In this document: one piece after another, positions 16,430 through 25,875 of the stretch
How positions within the stretch are numbered: position 1 is the stretch's first letter
Layout of the letters: the number at the start of each line of letters is the position of its first letter
Assembly: GCA_964514385.1 (NCBI GenBank)
Contig: CAZEQJ010000020.1
Location: 1 to 58,661, forward strand
Length of the DNA stretch: 58,661 nucleotides
Direction of reading: 5' to 3'
Origin: CAZEQJ01 sp964514385
GTDB lineage: Bacteria > Bacteroidota > Bacteroidia > Cytophagales > Cyclobacteriaceae
Program-made: the position numbers and the translations under genes
Notes under the pieces: generated by a model
Databases searched by the model: none
Told to the model about the DNA's origin: nothing
Seen by the model: only the letters and a program-made list of their open reading frames with translations

Positions 16430-19243
16430 ATGCCCAGAGATACATCCATTAAATCTGTCCTGATCATCGGTAGCGGACCCATAGTTATTGGTCAGGCTTG
16501 TGAATTTGACTATTCCGGTTCACAGGCATCCAGATCATTACGTGAGGAGGGAATTGAGGTAACACTGATCAACTCAAATCCGGCCACCATCATGACGGAT
16601 AATGTGACTGCTGACAATATTTACCTGAAACCACTCACGAAAAAATCAATCATCGAAATTCTCGAAAAGCATAAGATCGATGCTGTACTTCCTACCATGG
16701 GCGGGCAGACTGCTCTTAATCTTGCCATAGATTGCGAAAATGCCGGCATTTGGGAGAAATACAGTGTAAAGATTATTGGTGTAGACATTAACGCCATCGA
16801 GACCACAGAAGACCGGGAAAAATTCAGAAACCGCATGAACGATCTTGGGGTAAGGGTATGCAAGGGTCGTACAGCCACCTCTTTTCTTCAAGGCAAAGAA
16901 ATAGCACAGGAAATTGGTTTTCCTCTTGTCATCCGGGCCTCCTTTACCCTTGGAGGTGGCGGGGGTGGATTTGTAAACACACCGGAGGAGTTTGATAAGG
17001 CATTAAATCACGGCTTGCATACGTCTCCCATTCATGAAGTACTGGTGGAGCAGAGTATACTGGGCTGGAAAGAATACGAACTGGAGCTCCTGAGAGACAG
17101 TAAGGGCAATGTAATCATCATCTGCTCGATAGAAAATTTTGACCCTATGGGGGTCCATACCGGTGACAGTATCACCGTAGCGCCTGCCATGACACTGCCT
17201 GATACAGTGTACCAGCAAATGCGTGACCTTGCCATTAAAATGATGAATGGCATCGGGCAGTTTGCTGGTGGATGTAATGTGCAGTTTGCTGTAAACCCGG
17301 ATGATGACTCCATTGTAGCTGTAGAAATCAACCCGAGGGTAAGCCGCTCATCCGCATTGGCAAGTAAAGCCACCGGGTATCCCATTGCCAAAATTGCCGC
17401 CAAGCTTGCTATTGGCTACAACCTCGATGAACTAAGCAATCAGATTACGAAAACAACATCAGCCTATTTTGAACCGGCGTTGGATTATGTGATTGTGAAA
17501 ATTCCTCGCTGGAATTTTGACAAATTTATCGGTGCCGACCGAAAGCTCGGCTTACAAATGAAAGCCGTAGGTGAAGTCATGGGCATCGGCAGAAGCTTTC
17601 AGGAAGCTTTGCAAAAAGCATGTCAGTCGCTTGAAATAAAACGAAATGGACTGGGAGCAGACGGAAAGGAACTCACCAACCAGGAAGAGATACTCCACAG
17701 CCTTGAAAATCCCAGCTGGAACAGACTTTTTCATATTTATGACGCTTTTAAACTGGGTATCCGCTTCAACACAATTCAGAAACTCACTCATATTGATAAA
17801 TGGTTTCTGGAGCAGATCGAGGAGCTCATAATACTGGAAAATGAGGTGGAAAAATATAGTCTGGATACCATCCCAAAAGAGCTTGTTCAGACCTGCAAGG
17901 AAAAGGGTTATGCGGACCGCCAGATAGCCCACCTGCTGAATTGCCTCGAAAGTGAGGTCTTCAAGCTGAGGCATGATATGGGCATAAAGCGTGTATATAA
18001 GGTAGTGGATACCTGCGCAGCCGAATTTGAAGCTAAAACACCTTATTTCTATTCCACTTTTGATGAGGAAAATGAGTCTGTTCCTACTGACAGAAAAAAG
18101 ATCATTGTACTTGGTTCAGGCCCTAACCGGATAGGTCAGGGCATCGAATTTGACTACTCCTGTGTTCACGGACTTATTGCAGCCAAAGAAGCAGGATATG
18201 AAACCATCATGATCAATTGTAACCCTGAAACAGTTTCGACAGATTTTGATGTAGCAGATAAGCTCTATTTCGAGCCGGTGTTCTGGGAGCATATTTATGA
18301 TATCATCTTGCATGAAAAGCCGGAAGGTGTGATCGTGCAGCTTGGCGGCCAGACTGCGCTGAAGCTCGCCGAAAAGCTGGACAGATATGATATCCGCATT
18401 ATTGGTACACCTTACAAATCACTTGATCTGGCTGAGGACAGGGGGTCCTTTTCCACTCTGCTGAAAGATCTTGAAATCCCATACCCAAAATTCGGAGTAT
18501 GCGAAGATGCCGATCATGCGATAGAGGTGAGCCGGGAGTTAGGATTTCCGCTATTGGTAAGGCCTTCTTATGTGCTCGGGGGACAGAGTATGAAGATTGT
18601 GATCAACGAAAAAGAACTGGAATCGCATGTAGTAAATATTCTGAGAGATATTCCGGGTAACAAAATCCTGCTCGACCATTTTCTTGATGGTGCAATTGAA
18701 GCTGAGGCCGATGCCATATGCGATGGCGACGATGTTTATATTATTGGTATAATGCAGCATGTAGAGCCAGCTGGTATTCATTCAGGCGATTCCTATGCTG
18801 TGCTGCCACCGTATAACCTGGGAGATCTTATTATCCAACAAATAGAATCCCATACTGAAAAAATTGCGCGGGCACTCGGTACGGTAGGGCTTATCAATAT
18901 TCAGTTTGCCATTAAGGATGATACCGTATATGTGATCGAAGCTAATCCCCGTGCATCGCGTACAGTTCCCTTTATCTGTAAAGCCTATGATGAGCCCTAT
19001 GTCAATTATGCCACCAAGGTCATGCTTGGGGCTGCAAAGATTAAAGATTTTAATTTCAACCCTAAAAAACATGGCTATGCCATAAAGGTGCCTGTATTCT
19101 CCTTTAATAAGTTTCCGACTGTGAACAAGGAACTTGGACCCGAAATGAAATCGACAGGAGAGGAAATCCGCTTTATAGAAGACCTGATGGATGACTATTT
19201 CCAAAAAATCTATGCTGAACGTAACCTCTATCTGAGCCGTTAA
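16430..19243 (+). CDS. carB: Carbamoyl-phosphate synthase large subunit lacking the allosteric domain
   Basis: A 937-residue protein with both ATP-grasp synthetase halves. The first (about 1-400) has the IIGSGPIVIGQACEFDYSG opening and FTLGGGGGGF; the second (about 555-935) repeats them as LGSGPNRIGQGIEFDYS and YVLGGQSM. The oligomerisation region lies between. The protein ends right after the second half (YAERNLYLSR). E. coli CarB is about 1073 residues because of a C-terminal MGS-like domain that senses UMP and ornithine; that domain is absent. It makes carbamoyl phosphate for pyrimidines and arginine. carA is not in the window. Confidence 0.95.
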   Translation: MPRDTSIKSVLIIGSGPIVIGQACEFDYSGSQASRSLREEGIEVTLINSNPATIMTDNVTADNIYLKPLTKKSIIEILEKHKIDAVLPTMGGQTALNLAIDCENAGIWEKYSVKIIGVDINAIETTEDREKFRNRMNDLGVRVCKGRTATSFLQGKEIAQEIGFPLVIRASFTLGGGGGGFVNTPEEFDKALNHGLHTSPIHEVLVEQSILGWKEYELELLRDSKGNVIIICSIENFDPMGVHTGDSITVAPAMTLPDTVYQQMRDLAIKMMNGIGQFAGGCNVQFAVNPDDDSIVAVEINPRVSRSSALASKATGYPIAKIAAKLAIGYNLDELSNQITKTTSAYFEPALDYVIVKIPRWNFDKFIGADRKLGLQMKAVGEVMGIGRSFQEALQKACQSLEIKRNGLGADGKELTNQEEILHSLENPSWNRLFHIYDAFKLGIRFNTIQKLTHIDKWFLEQIEELIILENEVEKYSLDTIPKELVQTCKEKGYADRQIAHLLNCLESEVFKLRHDMGIKRVYKVVDTCAAEFEAKTPYFYSTFDEENESVPTDRKKIIVLGSGPNRIGQGIEFDYSCVHGLIAAKEAGYETIMINCNPETVSTDFDVADKLYFEPVFWEHIYDIILHEKPEGVIVQLGGQTALKLAEKLDRYDIRIIGTPYKSLDLAEDRGSFSTLLKDLEIPYPKFGVCEDADHAIEVSRELGFPLLVRPSYVLGGQSMKIVINEKELESHVVNILRDIPGNKILLDHFLDGAIEAEADAICDGDDVYIIGIMQHVEPAGIHSGDSYAVLPPYNLGDLIIQQIESHTEKIARALGTVGLINIQFAIKDDTVYVIEANPRASRTVPFICKAYDEPYVNYATKVMLGAAKIKDFNFNPKKHGYAIKVPVFSFNKFPTVNKELGPEMKSTGEEIRFIEDLMDDYFQKIYAERNLYLSR

Positions 19244-19268
19244 GTTAATAGTATATCAAATCTGAAGA

Positions 19269-19511
19269 ATGAAGTTTTTATTAATATCCGTTATCACATT
19301 TATCATTCTCTTCAGGCTGATCAGTTTCTTTTTCAGGATACTTATCAACACCTCAGGAAGATATCAGCCCCAGGACAGGCATCAACAGTATCAAGGTAGA
19401 TCCGCTAAAAATGGGGATATTCATGTGGACTATAACACAGATAAGCGTCGCAAAAAAAGGGGGTCTGATTTCAAAGGCGGGGAATATGTGGATTATGAAG
19501 AAGTAGAATAA
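19269..19511 (+). CDS. DUF4834 family small membrane protein
   Basis: An 80-residue protein with one N-terminal membrane span (about 3-25), a Gln/Arg/Lys-rich middle and the acidic end GGEYVDYEEVE, which is the DUF4834 signature. The family is restricted to Bacteroidota and has no known function; the likely topology is a single anchor with a cytoplasmic tail. It follows carB by 25 bases in the same direction and precedes accD, which has its own promoter-like element. Confidence 0.8.
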   Translation: MKFLLISVITFIILFRLISFFFRILINTSGRYQPQDRHQQYQGRSAKNGDIHVDYNTDKRRKKRGSDFKGGEYVDYEEVE

Positions 19512-19537
19512 ACATTCGTTTTTCCATAGTTTCCGCT

Positions 19538-19545
19538 TAACTTTG
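19538..19545 (+). promoter_or_regulatory. -7 element of the accD-glmM-desulfurase promoter
   Basis: TAACTTTG matches TAnnTTTG, 26 bases before the accD ATG. The -33 region around 19516-19523 is T-rich (CGTTTTTC). Confidence 0.5.
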
Positions 19546-19570
19546 TCGGCTACTTACCAACGAATACTAT

Positions 19571-20413
19571 ATGGCTTGGTTTACCAGGAAGGAAAAAGGT
19601 ATCGTAACTCCCACTGAGGATAAGAAAGAAGCTCCGGACGGCTTGTGGTATAAAACACCAAACGGAAAGATCGTTCATATCCGCCAGCTCAAGAGCAATG
19701 CCTATGTATCGCCTGATGATGACTATCACGTCAGGATCGGCTCCAGGGAATATTTTGAAATTCTTTTTGACAACAACAAGTTCAAGGAGCTGGATGAAAA
19801 TCTGACTTCAGCTGATCCATTACAGTTTGTCGATACAAAAAAGTACCCTACACGTATCGATGCCACACAGAAAAAAACGGGCCTTAAAGATGCAGTGCGT
19901 ACGGCTCATGGCAAATTAAACGGCCTTGAAGTTGTAATAGCGGCTATGGATTTTTCATTTATAGGAGGGTCAATGGGCAGCGTGGTAGGAGAAAAAATTT
20001 CACGGGCTATTGACTATTCCCTGAAACATAAAATTCCCTTTATCGCCATCTCAAAGTCAGGCGGTGCGAGGATGATGGAGGCAGGATTCTCCCTTATGCA
20101 AATGGCCAAAACATCAGCGAAGCTTGCATTGCTTGATCGTGCCGGAATCCCCTACATCTCACTGCTGACAGATCCGACCACGGGTGGTGTGACAGCTTCC
20201 TTTGCCATGCTGGGCGATTTTAATATTGCAGAGCCTAATTCACTTATTGGATTTGCCGGACCCAGAGTAATACGGGAAACCATCGGAAAAGACCTGCCAA
20301 AAGGCTTTCAAAGCGCCGAATTTGTACTGGATCATGGATTTTTGGACTTTATTGTAGACCGGCGAAACCTCAAAAACCGTCTCTACACGTTGTTGTACAT
20401 GTTACAGAATTAA
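19571..20413 (+). CDS. accD: Acetyl-CoA carboxylase carboxyltransferase subunit beta without zinc-ribbon cysteines
   Basis: A 280-residue protein with the AccD crotonase-fold core: FIGGSMGSVVGEK, SKSGGARMMEAG, LTDPTTGGVTASFA, FAGPRVIRETI and FQSAEFVLDHGFLD. With AccA it moves carboxyl from carboxybiotin to acetyl-CoA to make malonyl-CoA. In most AccD proteins a four-cysteine zinc ribbon (two CxxC) precedes the core. Here the matching region reads GLWYKTPNGK, then YVSPDDDYHVRIG, with no cysteine at all. The rest is intact, so this is probably a functional enzyme that has lost zinc. glmM starts 5 bases after the stop. Confidence 0.93.
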   Translation: MAWFTRKEKGIVTPTEDKKEAPDGLWYKTPNGKIVHIRQLKSNAYVSPDDDYHVRIGSREYFEILFDNNKFKELDENLTSADPLQFVDTKKYPTRIDATQKKTGLKDAVRTAHGKLNGLEVVIAAMDFSFIGGSMGSVVGEKISRAIDYSLKHKIPFIAISKSGGARMMEAGFSLMQMAKTSAKLALLDRAGIPYISLLTDPTTGGVTASFAMLGDFNIAEPNSLIGFAGPRVIRETIGKDLPKGFQSAEFVLDHGFLDFIVDRRNLKNRLYTLLYMLQN

Positions 20414-20418
20414 TTTAA

Positions 20419-21810
20419 ATGACTCTTATTAAATCTATCTCTGGAATCAGAGGTACTATCGGGGGCGTGCAGGGAGAAAATCTTACGCCACTGGATGTAG
20501 TATCCCTAACCATTGGCTTTGGACGGATGATAAAGGATGATTCATCCACAGAAAAGCCGAAAATAGTGCTCGGACGTGATGCCCGAACTTCAGGCATTAT
20601 GATCAAACAACTGGTGACAGGCAGCCTCACCAGCATAGGTGTGGATGTAATTGATCTTGATCTTTCCACTACACCTACAGTGGAAATGGCTGTGGTACAT
20701 CATGAGGCAAACGGAGGTATAATACTCACAGCCAGCCATAATCCACAAATGTGGAATGCGCTGAAATTTCTGAATAGTGAAGGGGTGTTTATATCCGCTG
20801 AACAGGGGCAAAAGGTGCTCGAACTGGCCGAGTCAGAAACCGTCTTCGCTGATCATGACCGACTTGGAAAGATTACACATGATACATCAGCATTGCAGCG
20901 TCATATTGATGCCATCGTTGCTCTCGACCTTGTCGACACTGAAGCTATACGTAGTGCCGGCTTCTCAATTATAGTAGACCCGGTAAATTCTAGCGGCAGC
21001 ATCGCAGTGCCGGCATTACTGAAAGCACTCGGTGTGGAGAAAATTGCCGTAATCAATGAAGAACCCAATGGTTTTTTTGCTCACAACCCGGAGCCTTTAC
21101 CTGAAAATCTGACCGTGCTATCCTCAGAAATGCACCACGGCAACTATGACCTTGGCATTGTAGTAGATCCGGATGTTGATCGTCTTGCTTTTATGGATGA
21201 AACGGGCAATCCCATGGGTGAAGAATATACGCTAGTGAGCATTGCCGATTATGTATTACCAAAAAAGAAGGGCCCGACAGTTTCAAACCTGTCGTCAACT
21301 CAGGCTTTAAAGGATATAACAGAAAAACACGGCCAACAGTATCATGCGTCTGCTGTCGGTGAAGTGAATGTAGTATCCAAAATGAAGGAAAAAGGAGCTG
21401 TTATCGGCGGTGAAGGTAATGGCGGCATTATCTTGCCGGAGCTTCACTATGGCAGGGATGCGTTGGTCGGTATTGCACTTTTTCTTACACACCTGGCCAA
21501 TTCAAAAATAACAGCATCCAAATTGCGTGCTTCGTTACCGGGATATCACATTGCCAAGAAAAAAATAACATTGGAACCCGGACTTGATCTTGCCGAATTA
21601 CTTGGTAAAATTCAGGATCAATATTCTTCCAAGGAAATAATCACGATTGACGGAGTAAAGATTATATTTGACAACGAATGGGTGCATTTGAGAAAATCAA
21701 ATACGGAGCCCATCATAAGAATATATGCGGAATCGGATAGCGAATCAAAAGCAGAGCATCTCGCAGAAAAACTTATACTTGATATTAAGGAGCTACTAGA
21801 GAGTGTCTGA
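20419..21810 (+). CDS. glmM: Phosphoglucosamine mutase / phosphohexomutase
   Basis: A 463-residue alpha-D-phosphohexomutase. The active-site phosphoserine is S106 in TASHNP. The metal loop DPDVDRL is at about residues 253-259, the sugar-binding loop GEGNGG at about 335, and the phosphate-binding RKSNTEPIIR near the C-terminus. It most likely converts glucosamine 6-phosphate to glucosamine 1-phosphate for UDP-GlcNAc, peptidoglycan and LPS; phosphomannomutase activity is an alternative in this superfamily. It follows accD closely, and its TGA overlaps the ATG of the cysteine desulfurase (TGATG). Confidence 0.88.
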   Translation: MTLIKSISGIRGTIGGVQGENLTPLDVVSLTIGFGRMIKDDSSTEKPKIVLGRDARTSGIMIKQLVTGSLTSIGVDVIDLDLSTTPTVEMAVVHHEANGGIILTASHNPQMWNALKFLNSEGVFISAEQGQKVLELAESETVFADHDRLGKITHDTSALQRHIDAIVALDLVDTEAIRSAGFSIIVDPVNSSGSIAVPALLKALGVEKIAVINEEPNGFFAHNPEPLPENLTVLSSEMHHGNYDLGIVVDPDVDRLAFMDETGNPMGEEYTLVSIADYVLPKKKGPTVSNLSSTQALKDITEKHGQQYHASAVGEVNVVSKMKEKGAVIGGEGNGGIILPELHYGRDALVGIALFLTHLANSKITASKLRASLPGYHIAKKKITLEPGLDLAELLGKIQDQYSSKEIITIDGVKIIFDNEWVHLRKSNTEPIIRIYAESDSESKAEHLAEKLILDIKELLESV

Positions 21811-22943
21811 TGAAAGTATATTTTGACAATGCAGCCACAACCCCGATAGACCCTCAGGTAATTGCTGAGATGGAGCCCTATTTGCATCATTTTTATGGCA
21901 ATCCCTCATCCATCCATTCACATGGCCGAGAGGTTCGTGCTGTCATTGAAAAAGTACGGAAAACAATAGCTGATATTCTGAATGTCTCTCCTGCTGAGAT
22001 ATTTTTTACAAGCGGCGGCACGGAAGCCGACAATACCTACCTCAAAGGAGCAGCGGAGGCCTATTATATCACAGATATCATCACAACAAGAACGGAGCAC
22101 CACGCAGTACTTCATACCGTTGAATACCTGGCAGCGAGCCGGAATATCAACCTTCATTTCCTTAACCTCGATGAAAGGGGTATTTTTGAGATCTCTGAAC
22201 TTGAAGACCTGCTCCATAAAGCTGACCGGCCTCTGGTTACCTTAATGCATGGCAATAATGAAATCGGCAATCTGCTTTCACTGGAAGAGGTTTTAGACCT
22301 TTGCAAGCACTATCAGGCTGTTTTCCATAGCGATACTGTGCAGACTGTTGGGCATTTCAACATGGACCTTCAGGCTACAGCGCTGGACTCCATCGTTGCC
22401 AGTGCACATAAGTTTCATGGTCCCAAGGGTATTGGATTTCTTTATCTGAAAAATCCGGCTGATATCCATCCTTTTATTCTCGGAGGTTCACAGGAAAGAA
22501 ACTTCAGGGGAGGAACAGAAAATGTATACGGGATAGTAGGTCTTGGCAAGGCAATGGAACTGGCTTATTCTTCTCTGGAAGATCATAAGAAGCATATTCT
22601 GGGCCTGAAAACTCATATGATAGAGCGGCTGGATGCTGAATTTCCGGGAATAAGTTATTACGGGCGTAGTGCCGAAGCTGATCATAGCCTGTACACTTTG
22701 CTGAGTGTTAGCCTGCCTCCATCTGACCTGAATGAGATGCTCCTTTTCAACCTTGATATTCATGGTATCTCAGCTTCCGGTGGCAGTGCATGTACCAGTG
22801 GCAGTGATGTCGGTTCGCATGTTATCAATGCCATCAACCCTTCTAAGGAACGTGCCGTAGTGCGTTTTTCATTTTCAAAAATGAATACACTTCCCGAAGT
22901 AGACTACGTAGTCGATAAGCTTAAGGAGATTTACGCTATTTAG
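21810..22943 (+). CDS. Cysteine desulfurase (NifS/IscS family)
   Basis: A 377-residue class V aminotransferase-fold enzyme. FDNAATTP opens the protein, the PLP-binding lysine is K201 in SAHKFHGPKG, and the persulfide cysteine is C328 in GGSACTSG. It takes sulfur from cysteine for Fe-S clusters or tRNA thiolation. No IscU, IscA or SUF partner is adjacent, so the acceptor is unknown. It is the last gene of accD-glmM-desulfurase and overlaps the opposing lipoprotein gene by 8 bases. Confidence 0.92.
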   Translation: MKVYFDNAATTPIDPQVIAEMEPYLHHFYGNPSSIHSHGREVRAVIEKVRKTIADILNVSPAEIFFTSGGTEADNTYLKGAAEAYYITDIITTRTEHHAVLHTVEYLAASRNINLHFLNLDERGIFEISELEDLLHKADRPLVTLMHGNNEIGNLLSLEEVLDLCKHYQAVFHSDTVQTVGHFNMDLQATALDSIVASAHKFHGPKGIGFLYLKNPADIHPFILGGSQERNFRGGTENVYGIVGLGKAMELAYSSLEDHKKHILGLKTHMIERLDAEFPGISYYGRSAEADHSLYTLLSVSLPPSDLNEMLLFNLDIHGISASGGSACTSGSDVGSHVINAINPSKERAVVRFSFSKMNTLPEVDYVVDKLKEIYAI

Positions 22944-23376
22944 GCTCCTGCAATGCCAGTTGCCTGACAAGGAAGCTTTTCGGAATGAAGTAACAGTGTA
23001 TCAGAAACAGAGAATCTTCATCAGGGGTAGTATACAGTACGCTGTCCTTGATCAGTTGAAAGTTGTCCGTCATATCAAACCCTCCCTTGTAGGCGCCCTC
23101 GTAGTTTTGAAGGACTTCAGATGCCTTCCCTGTAAACTTTTCTGATGACGGATAAGGGCTATATCGCAGAGGTATACTATCAGGGATATTATCCGGATTT
23201 AACAAAGGTGCCAGCTCTACTGCCATGGCCATGATTTCAGCATCAGAGGCACGAACAAGTGTCTGCTCATTCCATTTCTGATCAATCGTTTGCCTGTTTT
23301 CAGGAAGATTACAACTATACAGAAAAAACAGGATCAGCCCCGCTTCAGGCTTCAACAACAGTCGTAGAAGCATCAA
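22936..23376 (-). CDS. Putative lipoprotein of the YfiR-sensor operon
   Basis: A 146-residue protein with a hydrophobic leader ending LFFLYSC, a plausible though atypical lipobox, so the mature protein would be a lipoprotein of about 122 residues. I recognise no family and see no metal or heme motif. The start at 23376 overlaps the end of the sensor gene by 32 bases, and no later Met would keep the leader. Third in the operon behind the YfiR-like gene and the HAMP-GAF-PAS sensor, it may be an envelope partner of that pathway. Confidence 0.6.
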   Translation of the reverse strand: MMLLRLLLKPEAGLILFFLYSCNLPENRQTIDQKWNEQTLVRASDAEIMAMAVELAPLLNPDNIPDSIPLRYSPYPSSEKFTGKASEVLQNYEGAYKGGFDMTDNFQLIKDSVLYTTPDEDSLFLIHCYFIPKSFLVRQLALQEPK

Positions 23377-25270
23377 AACCGTATATTAAATATTTAGATG
23401 TGCCATTTTCAGTAACTACCTTTCCTGCAGCTGCCGGCATGTCAAGTTTATTGCCGTTTCGAGTTATCAACTTGAGATTACCCGACCAGGGTTGGCCGTT
23501 AGAGACTTCATCCTGAACTCTCTGGAAGGCAGCCGGCTCACTCAGCAAAGTTGGAAATGGCCTGTTTTCGAGGTCAGAGGCCTGAAATCCTGTTACGCGG
23601 GTGCTGTTTTCATTTACGTGGACTATCTGAAAATTCTGGTTGAGCTCAAAATTCATTAATGCTCTGTTGAATAGTTTTTCCTTATCCTCTGTTGAACGCT
23701 GACTGCGCTGCATCTCTTCCTGTGTAGCTACAAGCTCTTCCATGTTCTGGCGCATTTCCTCTTCCTGAGCCTTCATGCGGTCGGTCATCTCCTGTGATTC
23801 TTTTAGCAGATGCGTAGTTTGTGCATTTATTTTTACGGAAGAGATAGAAGAGGCAATACTTTCAGCGATCTTCTCTACGAATTCAATTTCAAATGGTCGG
23901 AATTCATTAAACGAAGCGAGCTCAATTACCCCGTAAATCTCATCATTGAGTTTTAGTGGCACAATCAGAATGGCGGTTGGATTGGCCATACCCAGACCTG
24001 AGGTTATTCTGACGTAGTTGTCCGGAACTTCTGTAATATAAACTGTATCCCCTTCGAGCCATGCCTGACCGGAGAGCCCTTCTCCTTTCAGTACTTTTTG
24101 CTCGACATATTTTCGTTTGTCCCATGCATATGCTGCTGCCAGATACATATAAGGTTCATCGTCATCCGTTTTTTCATCAGCAACAATGAAAAGTCCTCCC
24201 TGATTGGCATCAAGATATTTTACAAGGCTAGACATGATCTTGGCAGATAACTGCTCCATATCGTTGATATTGGTGCGCAGGAGTTCACTAAACTGCGCTA
24301 TACCATTGGTAGTCCAGTTACGTTGTTTATCTTCTTCGGCAACTTTCTGCAGGTTATCCCGCATTTCAATCAGTGCATTACCGAGTATATCCTTATCACT
24401 TAATGGTGTAAATGCTGAATCATATTTGCCATCACCGATACGCTCCGCAAACTGGGAAGTATTTTTCAACCCGCTAACCAGTGTGGACATGGCGCCGGAC
24501 ATTTCCTTCAGCTCATCGTTATAGCTGGTATTGATATCTGCATCTGCGAGTTCGCCAGTGCCAAGCTTCTTAATAACCTGATTGATCGCATTGACAGGAT
24601 TAGTAATGGAGCGGGCCACAAATAAAGCGGCTATCACACCCAGCACCACAATAATCAGGGTAAGTAATATAGTGGTTTGGATAAGGTTTCTCGATGCGCG
24701 CATAATTTTAGCCTGGGCCAAGTCTGCCTCCTGCTGTTTTTCTGCCGCAAGATCCTCCAGCCTACTTATAATCTCTGTAGTCATAGGCAAGACTTCGATT
24801 TCTATAGATTCGACCGACATGAAGGTTATGGAAGGGTCTTCATAATCGTCAAATGTCACAAGCTGGCTCATGATCATTTTCTCCACCTCCAGCAGAGCTT
24901 CAAACTTCATTATGATGGTATCAAGGGCTGCCTGTTGTGCCGGATTGTTCCATTGTTTGCTAAGGGACTGAAGCTGTGCCTTTATTTCAGGATATTCTGA
25001 GTTTTGGAGCTCTTTTAGTGCTTCTTTATCATCAACGTTGCTTTGCAGGTATACCCAGTTGGTAATCAGCATTTTGCTTCTTGTCACCAGCAGGATCATA
25101 TCCTTGACACCGTCCACTGTAGGATTAATGACTTCCGACGATAGCTGAATGGATTTATCTGTATTACGTAGTGTGGTAGAAACTATAATAGCGTTGATGA
25201 TGAATACCAGTATAAGGAGCAAAAAGCCTCCCAGTATTCTGTTACCAACGGTTAACCTAAATCTGCTCAT
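23345..25270 (-). CDS. Membrane sensor with HAMP, GAF and PAS domains, no recognisable output
   Basis: A 641-residue inner-membrane protein. Span 1 (about 13-33), an external four-helix-bundle-type domain (about 35-190) and span 2 (about 197-218) come first. HAMP (about 219-272) follows, with a second HAMP-like helix pair ending DILGNALIEMRDNL, then GAF (about 330-485), a coiled coil with EEEMRQNMEELVATQEEM (about 500-535) and a C-terminal PAS (about 540-635). There is no histidine kinase, GGDEF, EAL or chemoreceptor signalling domain. It follows the YfiR-like gene by 20 bases and is similar in layout to the protein at 30334-32109. Confidence 0.82.
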   Translation of the reverse strand: MSRFRLTVGNRILGGFLLLILVFIINAIIVSTTLRNTDKSIQLSSEVINPTVDGVKDMILLVTRSKMLITNWVYLQSNVDDKEALKELQNSEYPEIKAQLQSLSKQWNNPAQQAALDTIIMKFEALLEVEKMIMSQLVTFDDYEDPSITFMSVESIEIEVLPMTTEIISRLEDLAAEKQQEADLAQAKIMRASRNLIQTTILLTLIIVVLGVIAALFVARSITNPVNAINQVIKKLGTGELADADINTSYNDELKEMSGAMSTLVSGLKNTSQFAERIGDGKYDSAFTPLSDKDILGNALIEMRDNLQKVAEEDKQRNWTTNGIAQFSELLRTNINDMEQLSAKIMSSLVKYLDANQGGLFIVADEKTDDDEPYMYLAAAYAWDKRKYVEQKVLKGEGLSGQAWLEGDTVYITEVPDNYVRITSGLGMANPTAILIVPLKLNDEIYGVIELASFNEFRPFEIEFVEKIAESIASSISSVKINAQTTHLLKESQEMTDRMKAQEEEMRQNMEELVATQEEMQRSQRSTEDKEKLFNRALMNFELNQNFQIVHVNENSTRVTGFQASDLENRPFPTLLSEPAAFQRVQDEVSNGQPWSGNLKLITRNGNKLDMPAAAGKVVTENGTSKYLIYGFDASTTVVEA

Positions 25271-25290
25271 ATACTAATTCTTCTCGCACG

Positions 25291-25854
25291 TTAGTTGACT
25301 GCTAATTGAAGTAATTTTGAGGACACTTTCAGGCCATGTGATTCAATATTCTGCTGGTTTGCCTCATATTTTACACGGCCACCCTCTTTAATAAAGTTAA
25401 TGCCACTGCCTTTAGTCAGAAGTCCGTCCTCTTCGGTGATCACCAATGTAGGCTTGTCTTTCAGCTTATACAACAAAGGCTCGAGCACATTCGACTTTTC
25501 CTTTGGAATAAATACCATATGTACTTTACCCAATTCACCGATGTGGTTGACTACCTGGATATCAATTTTTTGTGCACCTGCAGTACGCTGCCGGGCCATC
25601 ACCTGGAGATACGGAATAATATCTGACTGACCTACCACAGCAATTACAAAATCACCTGACTGATAGCTTGATGGCCACTCAATATATTTGGTAAACGACC
25701 AAATGTAAATATGGTGGAATTTATAGTCCTCCTGAGCCTTTACCTGACCCATAACTGCACATAAAAAAAGTATCAAAAACCCCTTTCTGAACATTCCACT
25801 TAAATTTTGCTGTAAATTAATCATATATGAGCGATTATCGTATAGATTTGACAT
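25291..25854 (-). CDS. YfiR family (DUF4154) periplasmic protein
   Basis: The 187-codon ORF probably starts at an internal ATG (25794, MFRKGFLI), which begins a clean signal peptide ending VKAQ; ATG 25824 is another option. The mature part shows the DUF4154 pattern: YIWSFTKYIEWPS at the front, VHMVFIPKE in the middle, and INFIKEGGRVKYEAN and GLKVSSKLLQLA at the end. In Pseudomonas, YfiR is a periplasmic inhibitor of the membrane diguanylate cyclase YfiN. Here the next gene, 20 bases on, is a HAMP-GAF-PAS membrane protein without GGDEF. That is its likely partner by position. Confidence 0.82.
   Translation of the reverse strand: MSNLYDNRSYMINLQQNLSGMFRKGFLILFLCAVMGQVKAQEDYKFHHIYIWSFTKYIEWPSSYQSGDFVIAVVGQSDIIPYLQVMARQRTAGAQKIDIQVVNHIGELGKVHMVFIPKEKSNVLEPLLYKLKDKPTLVITEEDGLLTKGSGINFIKEGGRVKYEANQQNIESHGLKVSSKLLQLAVN
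25843..25850 (+). promoter_or_regulatory. -7 element for the nitroreductase gene
   Basis: TAGATTTG matches TAnnTTTG, 25 bases before the ATG at 25876. It lies inside the upstream ORF extension of the divergent yfiR-like gene, which supports the later yfiR start. Confidence 0.45.
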
Positions 25855-25875
25855 GAAAATTATTAATCAAAAGCT

